From JAVJST01 sp040219295 (GTDB taxonomy: Bacteria > Pseudomonadota > Alphaproteobacteria > Rhodospirillales > Casp-alpha2): a stretch of 64,000 nt of DNA. The DNA lies in NCBI GenBank assembly GCA_040219295.1, contig JAVJST010000005.1:868001-932000 (forward strand). The letters run 5' to 3'. The position numbers and the translations under genes were made by a program. Position 1 is the stretch's first letter; each line of letters begins with the position of its first letter. The notes under the pieces are model-generated. The model was not told the origin of the DNA. It saw nothing but the letters and a program-made list of their open reading frames with translations, and made no database searches. Below, in pieces: positions 15,739 through 26,110 of the stretch.

Positions 15739-16614
15739 ATGATTAAAAGGTTCGCTCTGTTCGCCATCACGGCAATGACAGGACTGGCTGTGGCCGCCGG
15801 CGAGGCGCTGGCGCAGCAATACCGGTCCGAACCGTGGCAGATGTGGTTCCAGACGCCGCGTTCGCCGAGTGCCGAGCGAATCAACGAGTTCCACAACCTG
15901 GTGTTCTTCGTCGAAGCGGCGATCGTCATTTTCGTTCTCGCGTTGATGGCCTACATCACGATCCGCTTCACCAAGAAGAGGAACCCGGTGCCCTCCAAGA
16001 CCACGCACAACACGCTGCTCGAGGTCATCTGGACCGGCGTTCCGATCCTGATCCTCGTGGTTATCGCGGTTCCCTCGCTGAAACTTCTCTACTATGTCGA
16101 TGCCCATCCCGATCCGGACATGACGATCAAGGTCATCGGCAACCAGTGGTACTGGTCGTACGAGTATCCGGATCACGGCGAGATCGCTTTCGACAGCATC
16201 CTGATTCCGGAGGAAGACCTGCAGCCCGGTCAGCCCCGTCTGCTGACCGTCGACAATCCGCTGGTCGTGCCGGCCAACACCAATATCCGGGTGTTGCAGA
16301 CGTCAAACGACGTGATCCATAACTGGGCAGTGCCGGCGCTCATGCTGAAGCTCGACAACACGCCGGGCCGCGTCAACGAGACCTGGTTCAACATCAAGGA
16401 CGAGGGCACCTACTACGGCATGTGTTCCGAGCTGTGCGGCGTCAACCACGGGTTCATGCCGATCCAGGTCGAGGCCGTCTCGCAGGCCGAGTTCGAGGCC
16501 TGGGTGACGCGGGCCCAGGAACAGTTCGCGGAGAACGGCGACATCCCCGACATCTACGCGGTGCTCGAGGAGATCGAGAACAACGACAACCGGCTGGCAC
16601 AGCTGGCCGAGTAA
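15739..16614 (+). CDS. coxB: Cytochrome c oxidase subunit II
   Basis: Subunit II of the aa3-type oxidase: it docks cytochrome c and passes electrons through the binuclear CuA centre. It has a signal peptide (to AGEALA), two membrane helices (NLVFFVEAAIVIFVLALMAY and GVPILILVVIAVPSLKLLYYV), and a periplasmic cupredoxin domain with the aromatic stretch NQWYWSYEYPDHGE. CuA ligands are complete: H in DVIHNWAVPAL, and the C--E-C---H--M set in CSELCGVNHGFMPI. The ATG at 15739 is 8 nt from GAGGG; the in-frame ATG at 15733 is only 2 nt from it, so the later one is preferred. It is the first gene of coxB-coxA-ctaG-coxC. Confidence 0.95.
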   Translation: MIKRFALFAITAMTGLAVAAGEALAQQYRSEPWQMWFQTPRSPSAERINEFHNLVFFVEAAIVIFVLALMAYITIRFTKKRNPVPSKTTHNTLLEVIWTGVPILILVVIAVPSLKLLYYVDAHPDPDMTIKVIGNQWYWSYEYPDHGEIAFDSILIPEEDLQPGQPRLLTVDNPLVVPANTNIRVLQTSNDVIHNWAVPALMLKLDNTPGRVNETWFNIKDEGTYYGMCSELCGVNHGFMPIQVEAVSQAEFEAWVTRAQEQFAENGDIPDIYAVLEEIENNDNRLAQLAE

Positions 16615-16639
16615 CGGTTAGAGAGACGAGGAAATCGCT

Positions 16640-18247
<1,608 letters not shown>

Positions 18248-18272
18248 TCGGACGGCCGGGGAGGCACCGGAT

Positions 18273-18872
18273 ATGGCGAATAGCAGGCGGAATGTCGGTT
18301 CGCGCAACAGGCGGCTCGGTCTCGTGCTGACCGCCGGCGTTGCCGGCATGCTTGGCCTCGCCTTCGCCTCGGTGCCACTCTACCAGTTGTTCTGTCAGGT
18401 AACCGGGTACGGGGGAACGCCGCGGACCGAGGTCGCCCGTTCGGAACTGACAGGTGCGCGCGGCGACGGCCAGATGATCCGCGTGATGTTCGACGCCAAC
18501 GTGAACAAGCGGCTCGAGTGGCAGTTCGACGCGCCTTCCGGTGAACGGGCGGTGGAGCCCGGCGTCGAGAGCCTTGCCGTGTACACCGCGAAGAATATTG
18601 GTGACCGGCCAATCGTCGGTACCGCGACGTTCAACGTGACGCCGGTCAAGGCGGCGCAGTATGTCGCCAAGATGGAGTGCTTCTGTTTCACCGAACAGAA
18701 ACTGGAAGCTGGCCAGGAAATGCCGATGCCGGTTTCGTTCTTCATCGATCCGGCAATCCTGGACGATCCCAACACGCAGGACGTCCATGACATCGTGCTG
18801 TCGTACACCTTCCACCCGTCGGTGGAAGCTACGGCGGCGTTGGATGCCGAACGGGAAACCGGCGGCAGTTGA
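18273..18872 (+). CDS. ctaG: Cytochrome c oxidase assembly protein CtaG (Cox11)
   Basis: Copper chaperone that inserts CuB into subunit I. It has 199 residues: one N-terminal helix (LGLVLTAGVAGMLGLAFASVP) and a periplasmic immunoglobulin-like domain. The Cox11 signatures are PLYQLFCQVTGYGGT and the copper-binding KMECFCFTEQKL (CxC), followed by MPVSFFIDP. It lies between coxA (25-nt gap) and coxC (90-nt gap), the usual alphaproteobacterial order. The gap after it holds a short GC-rich hairpin (18883-18898) without a T-run, not a clear terminator. Confidence 0.96.
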   Translation: MANSRRNVGSRNRRLGLVLTAGVAGMLGLAFASVPLYQLFCQVTGYGGTPRTEVARSELTGARGDGQMIRVMFDANVNKRLEWQFDAPSGERAVEPGVESLAVYTAKNIGDRPIVGTATFNVTPVKAAQYVAKMECFCFTEQKLEAGQEMPMPVSFFIDPAILDDPNTQDVHDIVLSYTFHPSVEATAALDAERETGGS

Positions 18873-18962
18873 GATTAACAATCCCCGCCCCGGCGGGGAC
18901 GCGAGGGGATCGGCTGATACAAGCACCGGTCGAACGGCCAAGAGCCTGAAGGAGAAGTGTCA

Positions 18963-19772
18963 ATGAGTGGCGGTAAAACCCATCCCTATCATCTGGTAGA
19001 CCCGAGCCCGTGGCCGCTCGTCGGCGCATTTGGCGCCCTGCTGATGGCGATCGGCGGTATCCAGTACATGCACGGGGCGTCGTTGTGGTTCGTGCTGCCC
19101 GGTTTCGCGATCGTCATCTACGTGTTCTACGTGTGGTGCCGCGACGTTGTCCGCGAATCGAATGCCGGTCTGTTCCATACCGATCCGGTGGCGCACGGCC
19201 TGCGGTTCGGGATGGTCCTGTTCATCACCTCGGAGGTGATGTTCTTCTTCGCCTTCTTCTGGGCCTGGTTCGACGCGACTGTGCCGGCGATCAGCCGTAC
19301 GGCGCACGAGGTGTGGCCGCCGGAAGGCATCATGCCGTTCGACCCGTGGGGACTGCCGTTCCTCAACACGCTGATCCTTCTGACGTCGGGCGCGACGGTT
19401 ACCTGGGCCCACCACGCGCTTCGCGTCGGAGACCGCAAGGGTCTGGTCAACGGCCTGATTCTCACGGTTCTGCTGGGCGTCATGTTCACCGCCCTTCAGG
19501 CGTACGAGTATTCGCACGCCGGTTTCAGCTTCTCCGACGGTATCTATGCCTCGGGCTTCTTCCTGGCGACCGGCTTTCATGGGTTCCACGTGATCGTCGG
19601 TACCATCTTCCTGTTCGTCTGCCTGATGCGGGCGATCAAGGGCGATTTCTCGCCGGACAAGCACATCGGTTTCGAGGCCGCCGCCTGGTACTGGCACTTC
19701 GTCGACGTGGTCTGGCTGTTCCTGTTCTGCGCCGTCTACTGGTGGGGAGCCGGCACCTACGATTTCGGCTGA
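18963..19772 (+). CDS. coxC: Cytochrome c oxidase subunit III
   Basis: Seven-helix subunit III (269 residues) that stabilises the oxidase core and helps keep proton uptake efficient. Typical stretches are HPYHLVDPSPWPL at the N-terminus, FRFGMVLFITSEVMFFFAFFWA-type helix III with the conserved glutamate, HHALRVGDRKG, the FATGFHGFHV-like LATGFHGFHVIVG, and AAWYWHFVDVVWLFLF. The ATG at 18963 has AGGAG 8 nt upstream; a GTG two codons earlier is unlikely. Last gene before the terminator at 19792. Confidence 0.97.
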   Translation: MSGGKTHPYHLVDPSPWPLVGAFGALLMAIGGIQYMHGASLWFVLPGFAIVIYVFYVWCRDVVRESNAGLFHTDPVAHGLRFGMVLFITSEVMFFFAFFWAWFDATVPAISRTAHEVWPPEGIMPFDPWGLPFLNTLILLTSGATVTWAHHALRVGDRKGLVNGLILTVLLGVMFTALQAYEYSHAGFSFSDGIYASGFFLATGFHGFHVIVGTIFLFVCLMRAIKGDFSPDKHIGFEAAAWYWHFVDVVWLFLFCAVYWWGAGTYDFG

Positions 19773-19791
19773 GTTCAAAGCCGTTTCGACG

Positions 19792-19819
19792 AAAGGGAGG
19801 CGCTCGCGCCTCCCTTTTT
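19792..19819 (+). terminator. Rho-independent terminator of the cox operon
   Basis: AAAGGGAGGCG and CGCCTCCCTTT form an 11-bp stem with a 4-nt loop, ending in a run of T residues, 20 nt after the coxC stop codon. Confidence 0.9.
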
Positions 19820-19856
19820 CGTTGTCTGCTGGGTGGGTGGCGCCCCTTGTCTTGAT

Positions 19857-19886
19857 TTGGTCATGACCTATCTCCCCGGATATACT
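19857..19886 (+). promoter_or_regulatory. Putative sigma-70 promoter of the adenylyl cyclase gene
   Basis: TTGGTC (19857-19862) and TATACT (19881-19886) are 18 nt apart, putting the transcript start near 19893. This rules out the earlier in-frame starts at 19833 and 19863 and supports the ATG at 19926. Confidence 0.55.
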
Positions 19887-19925
19887 CGCGCACCCCGGGT
19901 GCATCAGGAACGGGATTCGGCCGCC

Positions 19926-21587
19926 ATGGCGATTGCAGAACTTCACGATCTCGTCGGACGGGCCGCCAGGCCGGCGACGGGCAGCGACACGGCCGATGTC
20001 CAACGCGTCCTCCGATTCAAGCCGTCGGCGATGCGCATCCGTGCGGAGGTTGACGGCGTCGTCGTCGGCGACAGCCGGCGGGCGATCAAGCTCATCGAGC
20101 GTGGGCACGATGACGTCTATTACTTCCCGAAAGATGACGTGCGCATGGACCTGCTCGTGCCGACCGATCACACGACCCACTGCCCGTTCAAGGGCAATGC
20201 ACGCTACTGGAGCATCCAGCTCGAGGATCGGCTGATCGAGAATGCCGTCTGGGGTTACGATGAACCGTACGAAGAAGCTGCCGAGATCGCTGGCTACGTC
20301 GCGTTCTACGGCGACAAGATCGACACCTGGTGGGAAGACGATCACCGGCTGGTCGGTGTCGGCAGCACGGATGCGGGCGCTGTGTCCAGCCCGCTGGCGA
20401 CCTGGATTCTGCGTGACGCCTGGGAAGCGGACAACAGCCGGGTGCTGACCGAGGCGCTGGCCAACGCGCTCAACGAATGCGGTTTCGAGATCTACCGCCT
20501 ACGCGTCATTATTCGGACCATGCACCCGCTGGTAGCGGCGACCGCCTACCGGTGGGAAGAAGGCGAGGACGGGATCGAGAAGTTCGAGGTGCCGCTGTCC
20601 CTGCACCGGGACGAGAAGTTCACCCGCAGCCCGATTGCGAGTATCTACGAAGGCCGGGGTGGGGTCCGGCGGCGGATTTCGGACAATCCTGCCGATGATG
20701 ATTTTCCGATCCTGGCGGACCTCAGGGCGGAGGGCGCGACGGACTACGCGGCCATGCCGATGCGGTTCTCGGACGGCCAGCTCAATGCGATCACGATCGC
20801 GACCCGGGCCAAGGACGGCTTCTCGACGGAGAGGCTCGGCTGGCTCCACGAGATCATTCCAGCGCTGGCACGCTACTACGAGGTCCACGCCCGTCAGCGT
20901 GCGGCGATGTCCCTGATGCAGACTTTTCTCGGCGCGCACACCGGGAAACAGGTTCTCGAAGGCCGGATTCACCGTGGCGACGGCGAAGACATCCATGCCG
21001 TGATCTGGTTTTCCGATCTCAGAAACTCGACCCCGATCGCCGAGCAGTTGGGCCGCGACGGATTCCTGCGTCACCTGAACAGTTTCTTTGACTGCATGGC
21101 CGGTGCCGTGCTTGAAAACGGCGGCGAGGTGCTGCGCTTCGTGGGCGATGCGGTTCTCGCGATCTTTCCGATCGATCAGAACGAATGCGAGCGAAAGGCC
21201 GCTTCACGGGAGCCGAGCGATGCCGCCCGCAGGGCCGCCGCGGCCGCTCGAGAGGTCGCGCGCCGCATCGCCGAGGCCAACAAGGTCTGTGTCGACGAAG
21301 GTCGCCCGCCGTTCGAGTACGGGATCGGCCTGCATGTCGGCGACGTGACCTACGGCAACATCGGAACGGAATCGCGGCTCGAGTTCACCGTCATCGGGAG
21401 CGCGGCAAACGAGGCGTCGCGAATCGAGGGCATGACTAAGGAGCTCAATCTGCCGGTGGTGGTATCGGAGACATTTGCGGCGCTCAACGGCTGCGACGTG
21501 GTGCCGATCGGCAAGCACAAGCTACGCGGCGTCGGCGAACCGGTCGATCTGTTCACCCTCCCCGAGAACCAGCAAAATTGCGCCTGA
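19926..21587 (+). CDS. DUF427 domain fused to a class III adenylate/guanylate cyclase
   Basis: A 553-residue protein of three parts. Residues about 35-137 are a complete DUF427 domain (GVVVGDSRRAIKLIERG, VYYFPKDDVRMDLL, DHTTHCPFKGNARYWS, EIAGYVAFY), normally a free-standing small protein. Residues about 160-345 are a GAF-like sensory region found in many alphaproteobacterial cyclases (IRTMHPLVAATAYRW; LARYYEVHARQRAAMSLMQT). Residues about 350-545 are a class III nucleotidyl cyclase with metal aspartates D364 (WFSDLRNST) and D408 (FVGDAVLAIFP), and GIGLHVGDVTYGNIG. The likely product is cAMP (or cGMP). No membrane segment is seen. The DUF427 fusion is the unusual feature. Confidence 0.85.
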   Translation: MAIAELHDLVGRAARPATGSDTADVQRVLRFKPSAMRIRAEVDGVVVGDSRRAIKLIERGHDDVYYFPKDDVRMDLLVPTDHTTHCPFKGNARYWSIQLEDRLIENAVWGYDEPYEEAAEIAGYVAFYGDKIDTWWEDDHRLVGVGSTDAGAVSSPLATWILRDAWEADNSRVLTEALANALNECGFEIYRLRVIIRTMHPLVAATAYRWEEGEDGIEKFEVPLSLHRDEKFTRSPIASIYEGRGGVRRRISDNPADDDFPILADLRAEGATDYAAMPMRFSDGQLNAITIATRAKDGFSTERLGWLHEIIPALARYYEVHARQRAAMSLMQTFLGAHTGKQVLEGRIHRGDGEDIHAVIWFSDLRNSTPIAEQLGRDGFLRHLNSFFDCMAGAVLENGGEVLRFVGDAVLAIFPIDQNECERKAASREPSDAARRAAAAAREVARRIAEANKVCVDEGRPPFEYGIGLHVGDVTYGNIGTESRLEFTVIGSAANEASRIEGMTKELNLPVVVSETFAALNGCDVVPIGKHKLRGVGEPVDLFTLPENQQNCA

Positions 21588-21621
21588 CAGGCCCGATCCC
21601 TGCCAACCCCGGCGTCCCGAT

Positions 21622-21650
21622 TTGCCCGGTTTTCACGGCTCGGGCATAGT
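21622..21650 (+). promoter_or_regulatory. Leaderless promoter of fumC
   Basis: TTGCCC (21622-21627), 17-nt spacer, CATAGT (21645-21650), then exactly 6 nt to the ATG at 21657. The A of the start codon falls at the expected +1, and there is no Shine-Dalgarno sequence. The 15 bases CTCGGGCATAGTGCG recur, at the same distance from the ATG, before the GAF-phosphatase gene. Confidence 0.65.
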
Positions 21651-21656
21651 GCGGCG

Positions 21657-23069
21657 ATGAGCCAGAACAAGACTCGAACCGAATCCGACTCGCTTGGTGA
21701 GATCGACGTGCCTGCAGATCGCCTGTGGGGCGCGCAAACCCAGCGCAGTCTCCAGAACTTTCCGATCGGCGACGAAACCATGCCGTTGCCGATCATTCAT
21801 GCATTCGGCTTTCTGAAGCAGGCTGCGGCGCGCGCCAACCACGAGCTCGGCGTATTGCCGGAGAACAAGGCGCAGGCAATCGAAGCCGTTGCCGCAGATG
21901 TCGCCGCGGGCAAGCTCGATGATCACTTCCCGCTGTCGGTTTGGCAGACAGGGTCCGGCACCCAGACGAACATGAACGTCAATGAAGTCGTTGCCCGGCG
22001 CGGCAACGAGCTGCTCGCCGGCACGGACACGCTGCATCCGAACGACGACGTCAACGCCAGCCAGTCGTCGAACGACAGTTTCCCGACGGCAATGCATGTC
22101 GCCACCGTTCGTCAAACCGTTTCGCTGCTGCTGCCGGGGCTCGACAGGCTGCAGGAAGCGCTCGATGCCAAGGCGGCCGCGTTCGCCGGCATCATCAAGA
22201 TCGGCCGGACCCATCTGCAGGATGCGACGCCGTTGACCCTCGGTCAGGAGTTCTCGGCCTTCGCCGAGCAGATCCGGCTTGGTCGCCGGCGGATCGAGAC
22301 CGCGCTCGACGACGTCATGACCGTTGCCCAGGGCGGCACCGCGGTCGGGACGGGCCTGAATGCGCCGGCTGGGTTCACCGATGCCTTCGTGCGTCATCTC
22401 GAAGATCTGACCGGCCTGCCATTCCGTGCCGCGGTCAATCGTTTCGAGGCGATGGCCGCACACGACGCGCTTGTCGCATATTCGGGTGCGCTCAATGCCC
22501 TTGCCACTGCGCTCATGAAGATTGGCAACGACATCCGGTTGCTGGCCTCGGGACCACGCGCCGGGATCGGCGAGATCGGGCTGCCCAAGAACGAGCCCGG
22601 TTCTTCGATCATGCCCGGCAAGGTCAATCCGACCCAATGCGAGGCGCTGACCATGGTCGCTGCCCAGGTTATGGGCAACCATGTGACGGTCACGGTTGCG
22701 GGATCTTCAGGTCATCTGCAGCTGAACGCCTTCAAACCGGTCATCATATACAACGTGCTGCAGTCCGTGCGGTTGCTAGGCGACGCCTGCGCCAGTTTTT
22801 CGGAACGTTGCGTGGAGGGCATCGAGGCCAACCCGGCACGGATCGCCGGACACCTTGAATCGTCGCTGATGCTGGCAACGGCCCTGGCGCCGGTGATCGG
22901 CTACGATGAAACCGCGAAACTCGCACTGCACGCCCACGAGACCGGCCAGACGTTACGCGAGGCGGCGCTCGAGCTTGGTGTTGTCGATGAGGCCGAATTC
23001 GACCGTCAGGTTGACCCGGCGAGAATGATCCCGGGGTTCGATTCGAAACGCGGCTCCGGCGAGGAATGA
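21657..23069 (+). CDS. fumC: Fumarate hydratase class II
   Basis: Iron-free, oxidant-stable fumarase converting fumarate and water to L-malate in the citric acid cycle. It has 470 residues. The fumarase/aspartase signature [16 protein letters not shown] is present with the catalytic flexible loop serine, as are [16 protein letters not shown] [28 protein letters not shown] and [19 protein letters not shown]. These distinguish it from aspartase and argininosuccinate lyase. The iron-free form fits a genome that also invests in oxidant defence. Confidence 0.97.
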   Translation: MSQNKTRTESDSLGEIDVPADRLWGAQTQRSLQNFPIGDETMPLPIIHAFGFLKQAAARANHELGVLPENKAQAIEAVAADVAAGKLDDHFPLSVWQTGSGTQTNMNVNEVVARRGNELLAGTDTLHPNDDVNASQSSNDSFPTAMHVATVRQTVSLLLPGLDRLQEALDAKAAAFAGIIKIGRTHLQDATPLTLGQEFSAFAEQIRLGRRRIETALDDVMTVAQGGTAVGTGLNAPAGFTDAFVRHLEDLTGLPFRAAVNRFEAMAAHDALVAYSGALNALATALMKIGNDIRLLASGPRAGIGEIGLPKNEPGSSIMPGKVNPTQCEALTMVAAQVMGNHVTVTVAGSSGHLQLNAFKPVIIYNVLQSVRLLGDACASFSERCVEGIEANPARIAGHLESSLMLATALAPVIGYDETAKLALHAHETGQTLREAALELGVVDEAEFDRQVDPARMIPGFDSKRGSGEE

Positions 23070-23085
23070 AGGTAAACGGGGCGCG

Positions 23086-23114
23086 TTGCCCGCTTTCGCA
23101 CCCTCGGGCATAGT
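23086..23114 (+). promoter_or_regulatory. Leaderless promoter of the GAF-phosphatase gene
   Basis: TTGCCC (23086-23091), 17-nt spacer, CATAGT (23109-23114), 6 nt to the ATG at 23121; no Shine-Dalgarno. Same layout and the same 15-base core (23103-23117) as the fumC promoter. Confidence 0.65.
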
Positions 23115-23120
23115 GCGTAC

Positions 23121-24869
23121 ATGAACACGCCGGAAACCGCTTTGCCCGCAGACGCCGACGACGGCGGACGAACCCAAGAGACCCTGCAGCTGCTGGCCGA
23201 CATGGGCCGTGAATTTGTCTCGACCGGTGACTTGAATGCCGCGCTTTACCACGCCGTCGAGCACATCACCCGTTACATCGATGCCGAGGGCGGGGCGCTC
23301 TTCATGCTCGACGAATCCGGTGCCACGCTGACCTGCCTGGCGTGTTCCGGCGAGACCGAGATTACCGGCCTGACACTGGGTTCCGATCAGGGGATCGTCG
23401 GACGTTGCGTTCAGCAGGATACCGGTACCATCGTGCGCGACGTCTCCAAGGACACGTCGTTCTTCAAAGGCGTCGACGAGGAAACTGGGCATGTGACCCG
23501 GTCAATCCTGTGTGCGCCGCTGAGCGTCAAGGGTGAGCGGCTCGGTGCCATTGAGCTCATCAACAAGCGCGGCGGCGACGGGCTATTCGTCGACGGCGAC
23601 CTGACGCTGCTCACTGCTATGGCGGACTCGGCAGCCATGGCCATTGTCAACGCGCGGATGGCGGGCCAACTGGTCGAGCAGGAACGTCTTGCCCGGGAGC
23701 TCGAACTTGCTGCCGAGATTCAGCGCTCCCTGCTGCCGGAGGCGGACGAAGCGCTGCCGGTTGCCGGCGTCAACGTCCCAGCCCGTACGGTTTCGGGCGA
23801 TTTCTACGATTTCTTCCAACTCGACGACGGCCGTATCCTGTTCAATCTGGGTGACGTGTCCGGCAAGGGGATGAACGCGGCGCTGCTGATGGCGAAGACC
23901 GCGAGCCTGTTCCGTTGTCTCGGCAAGGCAATCGATCACCCGGGCAAGCTCATGGCACGGATCAACGAGGAGATATGCGAGACCGCAACGCGAGGGATGT
24001 TCGTGACCATGGTCGGCGGAATTTACGATCCGGCGACTGGACGGCTCAGGCTGGCCAACGCGGGACATGAACCGCCACTGCTGGTCGGTGCCGACGGCAC
24101 GTTCCGTGAACTGCCCGCCGATGCGCCGCCGCTCGGAATTTCCGTGATGCTGGTTCCGGACAACGGCTATCCGGTCGAGGATATCGGCCTGGAGGGTGGC
24201 GCCTTCTACATCTTTACCGACGGATTGACCGAGGGTTACACGGGGCAGGGCCAGGAACTCGGCAGCCACGGCGTGCGTGCCCTGATCGAAACGGAGAAGC
24301 AGGCAGCGCTCGGCGAACGGCTGGAACGCATCATCGCCGCCGTTCGGGATTCCGGCGAAGCGCTTCGGGACGACCTCACCATGCTCGGGGTCGACGACTC
24401 TGCGCCGGCCCGCAAGCGGTCTGCAGACAATCGGACCGTACCGAAAATCGCGCAACACCTGGCGGCCATCGAAGTGCCGTCCAATCCAGACCGGTTGAGG
24501 ATGGTGCGGGAGATGATCTCGGACTGCTGCGAAATCGCTGGCTGTGATACGGATGCGCGGCGCGACATCGTTTTGGCCGTCGACGAGGCCTGCCAGAACG
24601 TTATTCGCCATGCCTACGGTGGCGATGCCAACGGCCGCATGGGCGTTTCGGTCTGGCTCGATAGCGGTCAGGAAGGCAGCCGTTTGCGGATCGAGATCAG
24701 CGATGACGCGGACCCGGTTGATCCGGCGACGGTCAGACCGCGTGACCTGGACGACGTGAAACCGGGTGGACTGGGGACCCATCTCATCCGCGAGATCATG
24801 GATACGGTTGATTTCGTGGCGCCCCCGGTGGAAGCTGGTAACATCTTGCGACTGACAAAAACGCTGTAA
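23121..24869 (+). CDS. GAF - PP2C/SpoIIE phosphatase - HATPase_c (RsbW-like kinase) fusion
   Basis: A 582-residue cytoplasmic signalling protein. Residues about 20-185 are a GAF sensor (LQLLADMGREFVSTGDL; GALFMLDESGATLTCLACSG). Residues about 200-425 are a SpoIIE-type PP2C phosphatase with metal motifs VSGDFYDFF, LGDVSGKGMNAALLM and FTDGLTEG. Residues about 445-580 are an RsbW/SpoIIAB-type GHKL ATPase with N box VDEACQNVIRHAYGG, G1 box EISDDADP and G2 box PGGLGTHLIREIMD. Opposing kinase and phosphatase in one chain normally set the phosphorylation state of a STAS antagonist, and such a gene follows 31 nt downstream. No sigma factor target is adjacent; an Mla transporter operon is. Confidence 0.9.
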   Translation: MNTPETALPADADDGGRTQETLQLLADMGREFVSTGDLNAALYHAVEHITRYIDAEGGALFMLDESGATLTCLACSGETEITGLTLGSDQGIVGRCVQQDTGTIVRDVSKDTSFFKGVDEETGHVTRSILCAPLSVKGERLGAIELINKRGGDGLFVDGDLTLLTAMADSAAMAIVNARMAGQLVEQERLARELELAAEIQRSLLPEADEALPVAGVNVPARTVSGDFYDFFQLDDGRILFNLGDVSGKGMNAALLMAKTASLFRCLGKAIDHPGKLMARINEEICETATRGMFVTMVGGIYDPATGRLRLANAGHEPPLLVGADGTFRELPADAPPLGISVMLVPDNGYPVEDIGLEGGAFYIFTDGLTEGYTGQGQELGSHGVRALIETEKQAALGERLERIIAAVRDSGEALRDDLTMLGVDDSAPARKRSADNRTVPKIAQHLAAIEVPSNPDRLRMVREMISDCCEIAGCDTDARRDIVLAVDEACQNVIRHAYGGDANGRMGVSVWLDSGQEGSRLRIEISDDADPVDPATVRPRDLDDVKPGGLGTHLIREIMDTVDFVAPPVEAGNILRLTKTL

Positions 24870-24900
24870 CAATGGCGGCAGGACGCAACGGAGAGGGGAC

Positions 24901-25233
24901 ATGGATCACGAAACCCGTGAACACGGCGAGCACCTGATCATCGCCTTCTCCGGTGATATCGATCTTCAGAGTTCCTCGCAGGCCCGCACCGTTCTGCTCG
25001 ACGCCGTATCACGCGGACAACCGCTACTGGTTGACCTGTCGGGCGTCGAGTACATCGACTCGTCAGGTGTCGCATCCCTCGTCGAAAGCTTTCAGAAAGC
25101 CCGCAAGTCGGGATTGGACTACGTACTTGTCTCGGTCTCCGACGGGGCGCGACGGGTTCTCGAACTGGCGCGGCTCGACAAGGTCTTCACGATCGTATCG
25201 ACGATCGACGAAGCGACAGCAGGCGGTTCGTAG
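24901..25233 (+). CDS. STAS-domain protein (anti-sigma antagonist / MlaB-like)
   Basis: A 110-residue single STAS domain: FSGDIDLQSSSQARTVLL, then LLVDLSGVEYIDSSGVASLVE. The D53-S54-S55-G56 motif is the phosphorylation site region of SpoIIAA/RsbV proteins, so it is a likely substrate of the upstream kinase/phosphatase. The same fold forms MlaB, the subunit that binds the MlaF ATPase in E. coli, and mlaE begins 51 nt downstream. Its partner may therefore be the transporter, a sigma-control protein, or both. Its start has GGAGAGGGGAC upstream. Confidence 0.88.
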   Translation: MDHETREHGEHLIIAFSGDIDLQSSSQARTVLLDAVSRGQPLLVDLSGVEYIDSSGVASLVESFQKARKSGLDYVLVSVSDGARRVLELARLDKVFTIVSTIDEATAGGS

Positions 25234-25284
25234 CAAGAGCAGCCACGCCGACAGGAACGTGGCCGTACAGCAACACGGGGCAGC

Positions 25285-26103
25285 ATGGCGAGCGAGACGC
25301 AGCTCACGGGAATAGCCAGAACCGCCGAGCGAGTCGGCCGGATGACCGTGACCGCCGTCGAGGAAATCGGCAATGGCGCCGTTCTGGTCCTGCAGAGCGT
25401 GTTCTGGCTCTTCATGGGGCGCCGCTACGGCCAGCCTGTTCGCCTTGGCGCGGTCGTCGAGCAGATGAAGGAAATCGGTATCAAGGCGATACCGATTCTG
25501 GTGCTGCTCAATGGCACCATCGGCATCATGCTGGCGATCCAGAGCATCTACACACTCAGCATATTTGGTGCCGAGAACCAGGTCACGAAGGCCGTCGGGA
25601 TCGTCGTCGTGCGCGAGTTCGCGCCGCTGATCACGGGTATTCTGATCGCTGGGCGTTCCGGCTCGGCATTGGCCGCGCGCCTTGGCACCATGCGGATCAA
25701 TCAGGAGATCGACGCGCTCCACGTCATGGGTATCAACCCGGTGCGATTCCTCGTGGTGCCGTCGCTGCTCGCCATGCTGATCATGGTGCCGCTCCTGACC
25801 TTCATGTGCGATGTCGTCGGGGTATTTGCCGCCGCCGTCTACGTCGACCTGACGCTGGGTATCTCCATCACGGCCTTTTTCGACCAGACGATCGAAACGG
25901 TCGCCGTCGCCGACCTGTTCCACGGGCTGGGCAAGAGCGCGCTGTTCGCCGTGCTGATCGCCGTCATCGGCGTCGTCAACGGTGCATCGGTAACCGGCGG
26001 CGCCGAGGGGCTGGGCCGCGTCACGACGCGTTCGGTCGTGCAGGCGATTTCCGCGATCGTGCTGACCGACATGATCTTCGCCTACATCGCGACGCTGGGA
26101 TGA
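25285..26103 (+). CDS. mlaE: MlaE-type lipid ABC transporter permease
   Basis: A 272-residue inner-membrane permease of the MlaE/YrbE family, which with MlaF, MlaD and partners moves phospholipids between the inner and outer membranes. It shows the interfacial helix region (GRRYGQPVRLGAVVEQMKEIG) and five helices. Conserved family motifs are VVREFAPLITGILIAGRSGSA, seen at about residues 108-128, EIDALHVMGINPVRFLVVP and VSGGAEGLGRVTTRSVV-type TGGAEGLGRVTT. The N-terminal STAS extension carried by some family members is absent; STAS is a separate gene upstream. Confidence 0.93.
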   Translation: MASETQLTGIARTAERVGRMTVTAVEEIGNGAVLVLQSVFWLFMGRRYGQPVRLGAVVEQMKEIGIKAIPILVLLNGTIGIMLAIQSIYTLSIFGAENQVTKAVGIVVVREFAPLITGILIAGRSGSALAARLGTMRINQEIDALHVMGINPVRFLVVPSLLAMLIMVPLLTFMCDVVGVFAAAVYVDLTLGISITAFFDQTIETVAVADLFHGLGKSALFAVLIAVIGVVNGASVTGGAEGLGRVTTRSVVQAISAIVLTDMIFAYIATLG

Positions 26104-26110
26104 GGAGGCA

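Noticed and set aside
18883..18898. GC-rich inverted repeat between ctaG and coxC
   Set aside because: The loop would be only 2-4 nt and no T-run follows; coxC is expected in the same transcript.
18960..20345. Long leftward open frame opposite coxC and the cyclase gene
   Set aside because: It crosses the cox terminator and a divergent promoter and has antisense-type composition; both strands cannot be real here.
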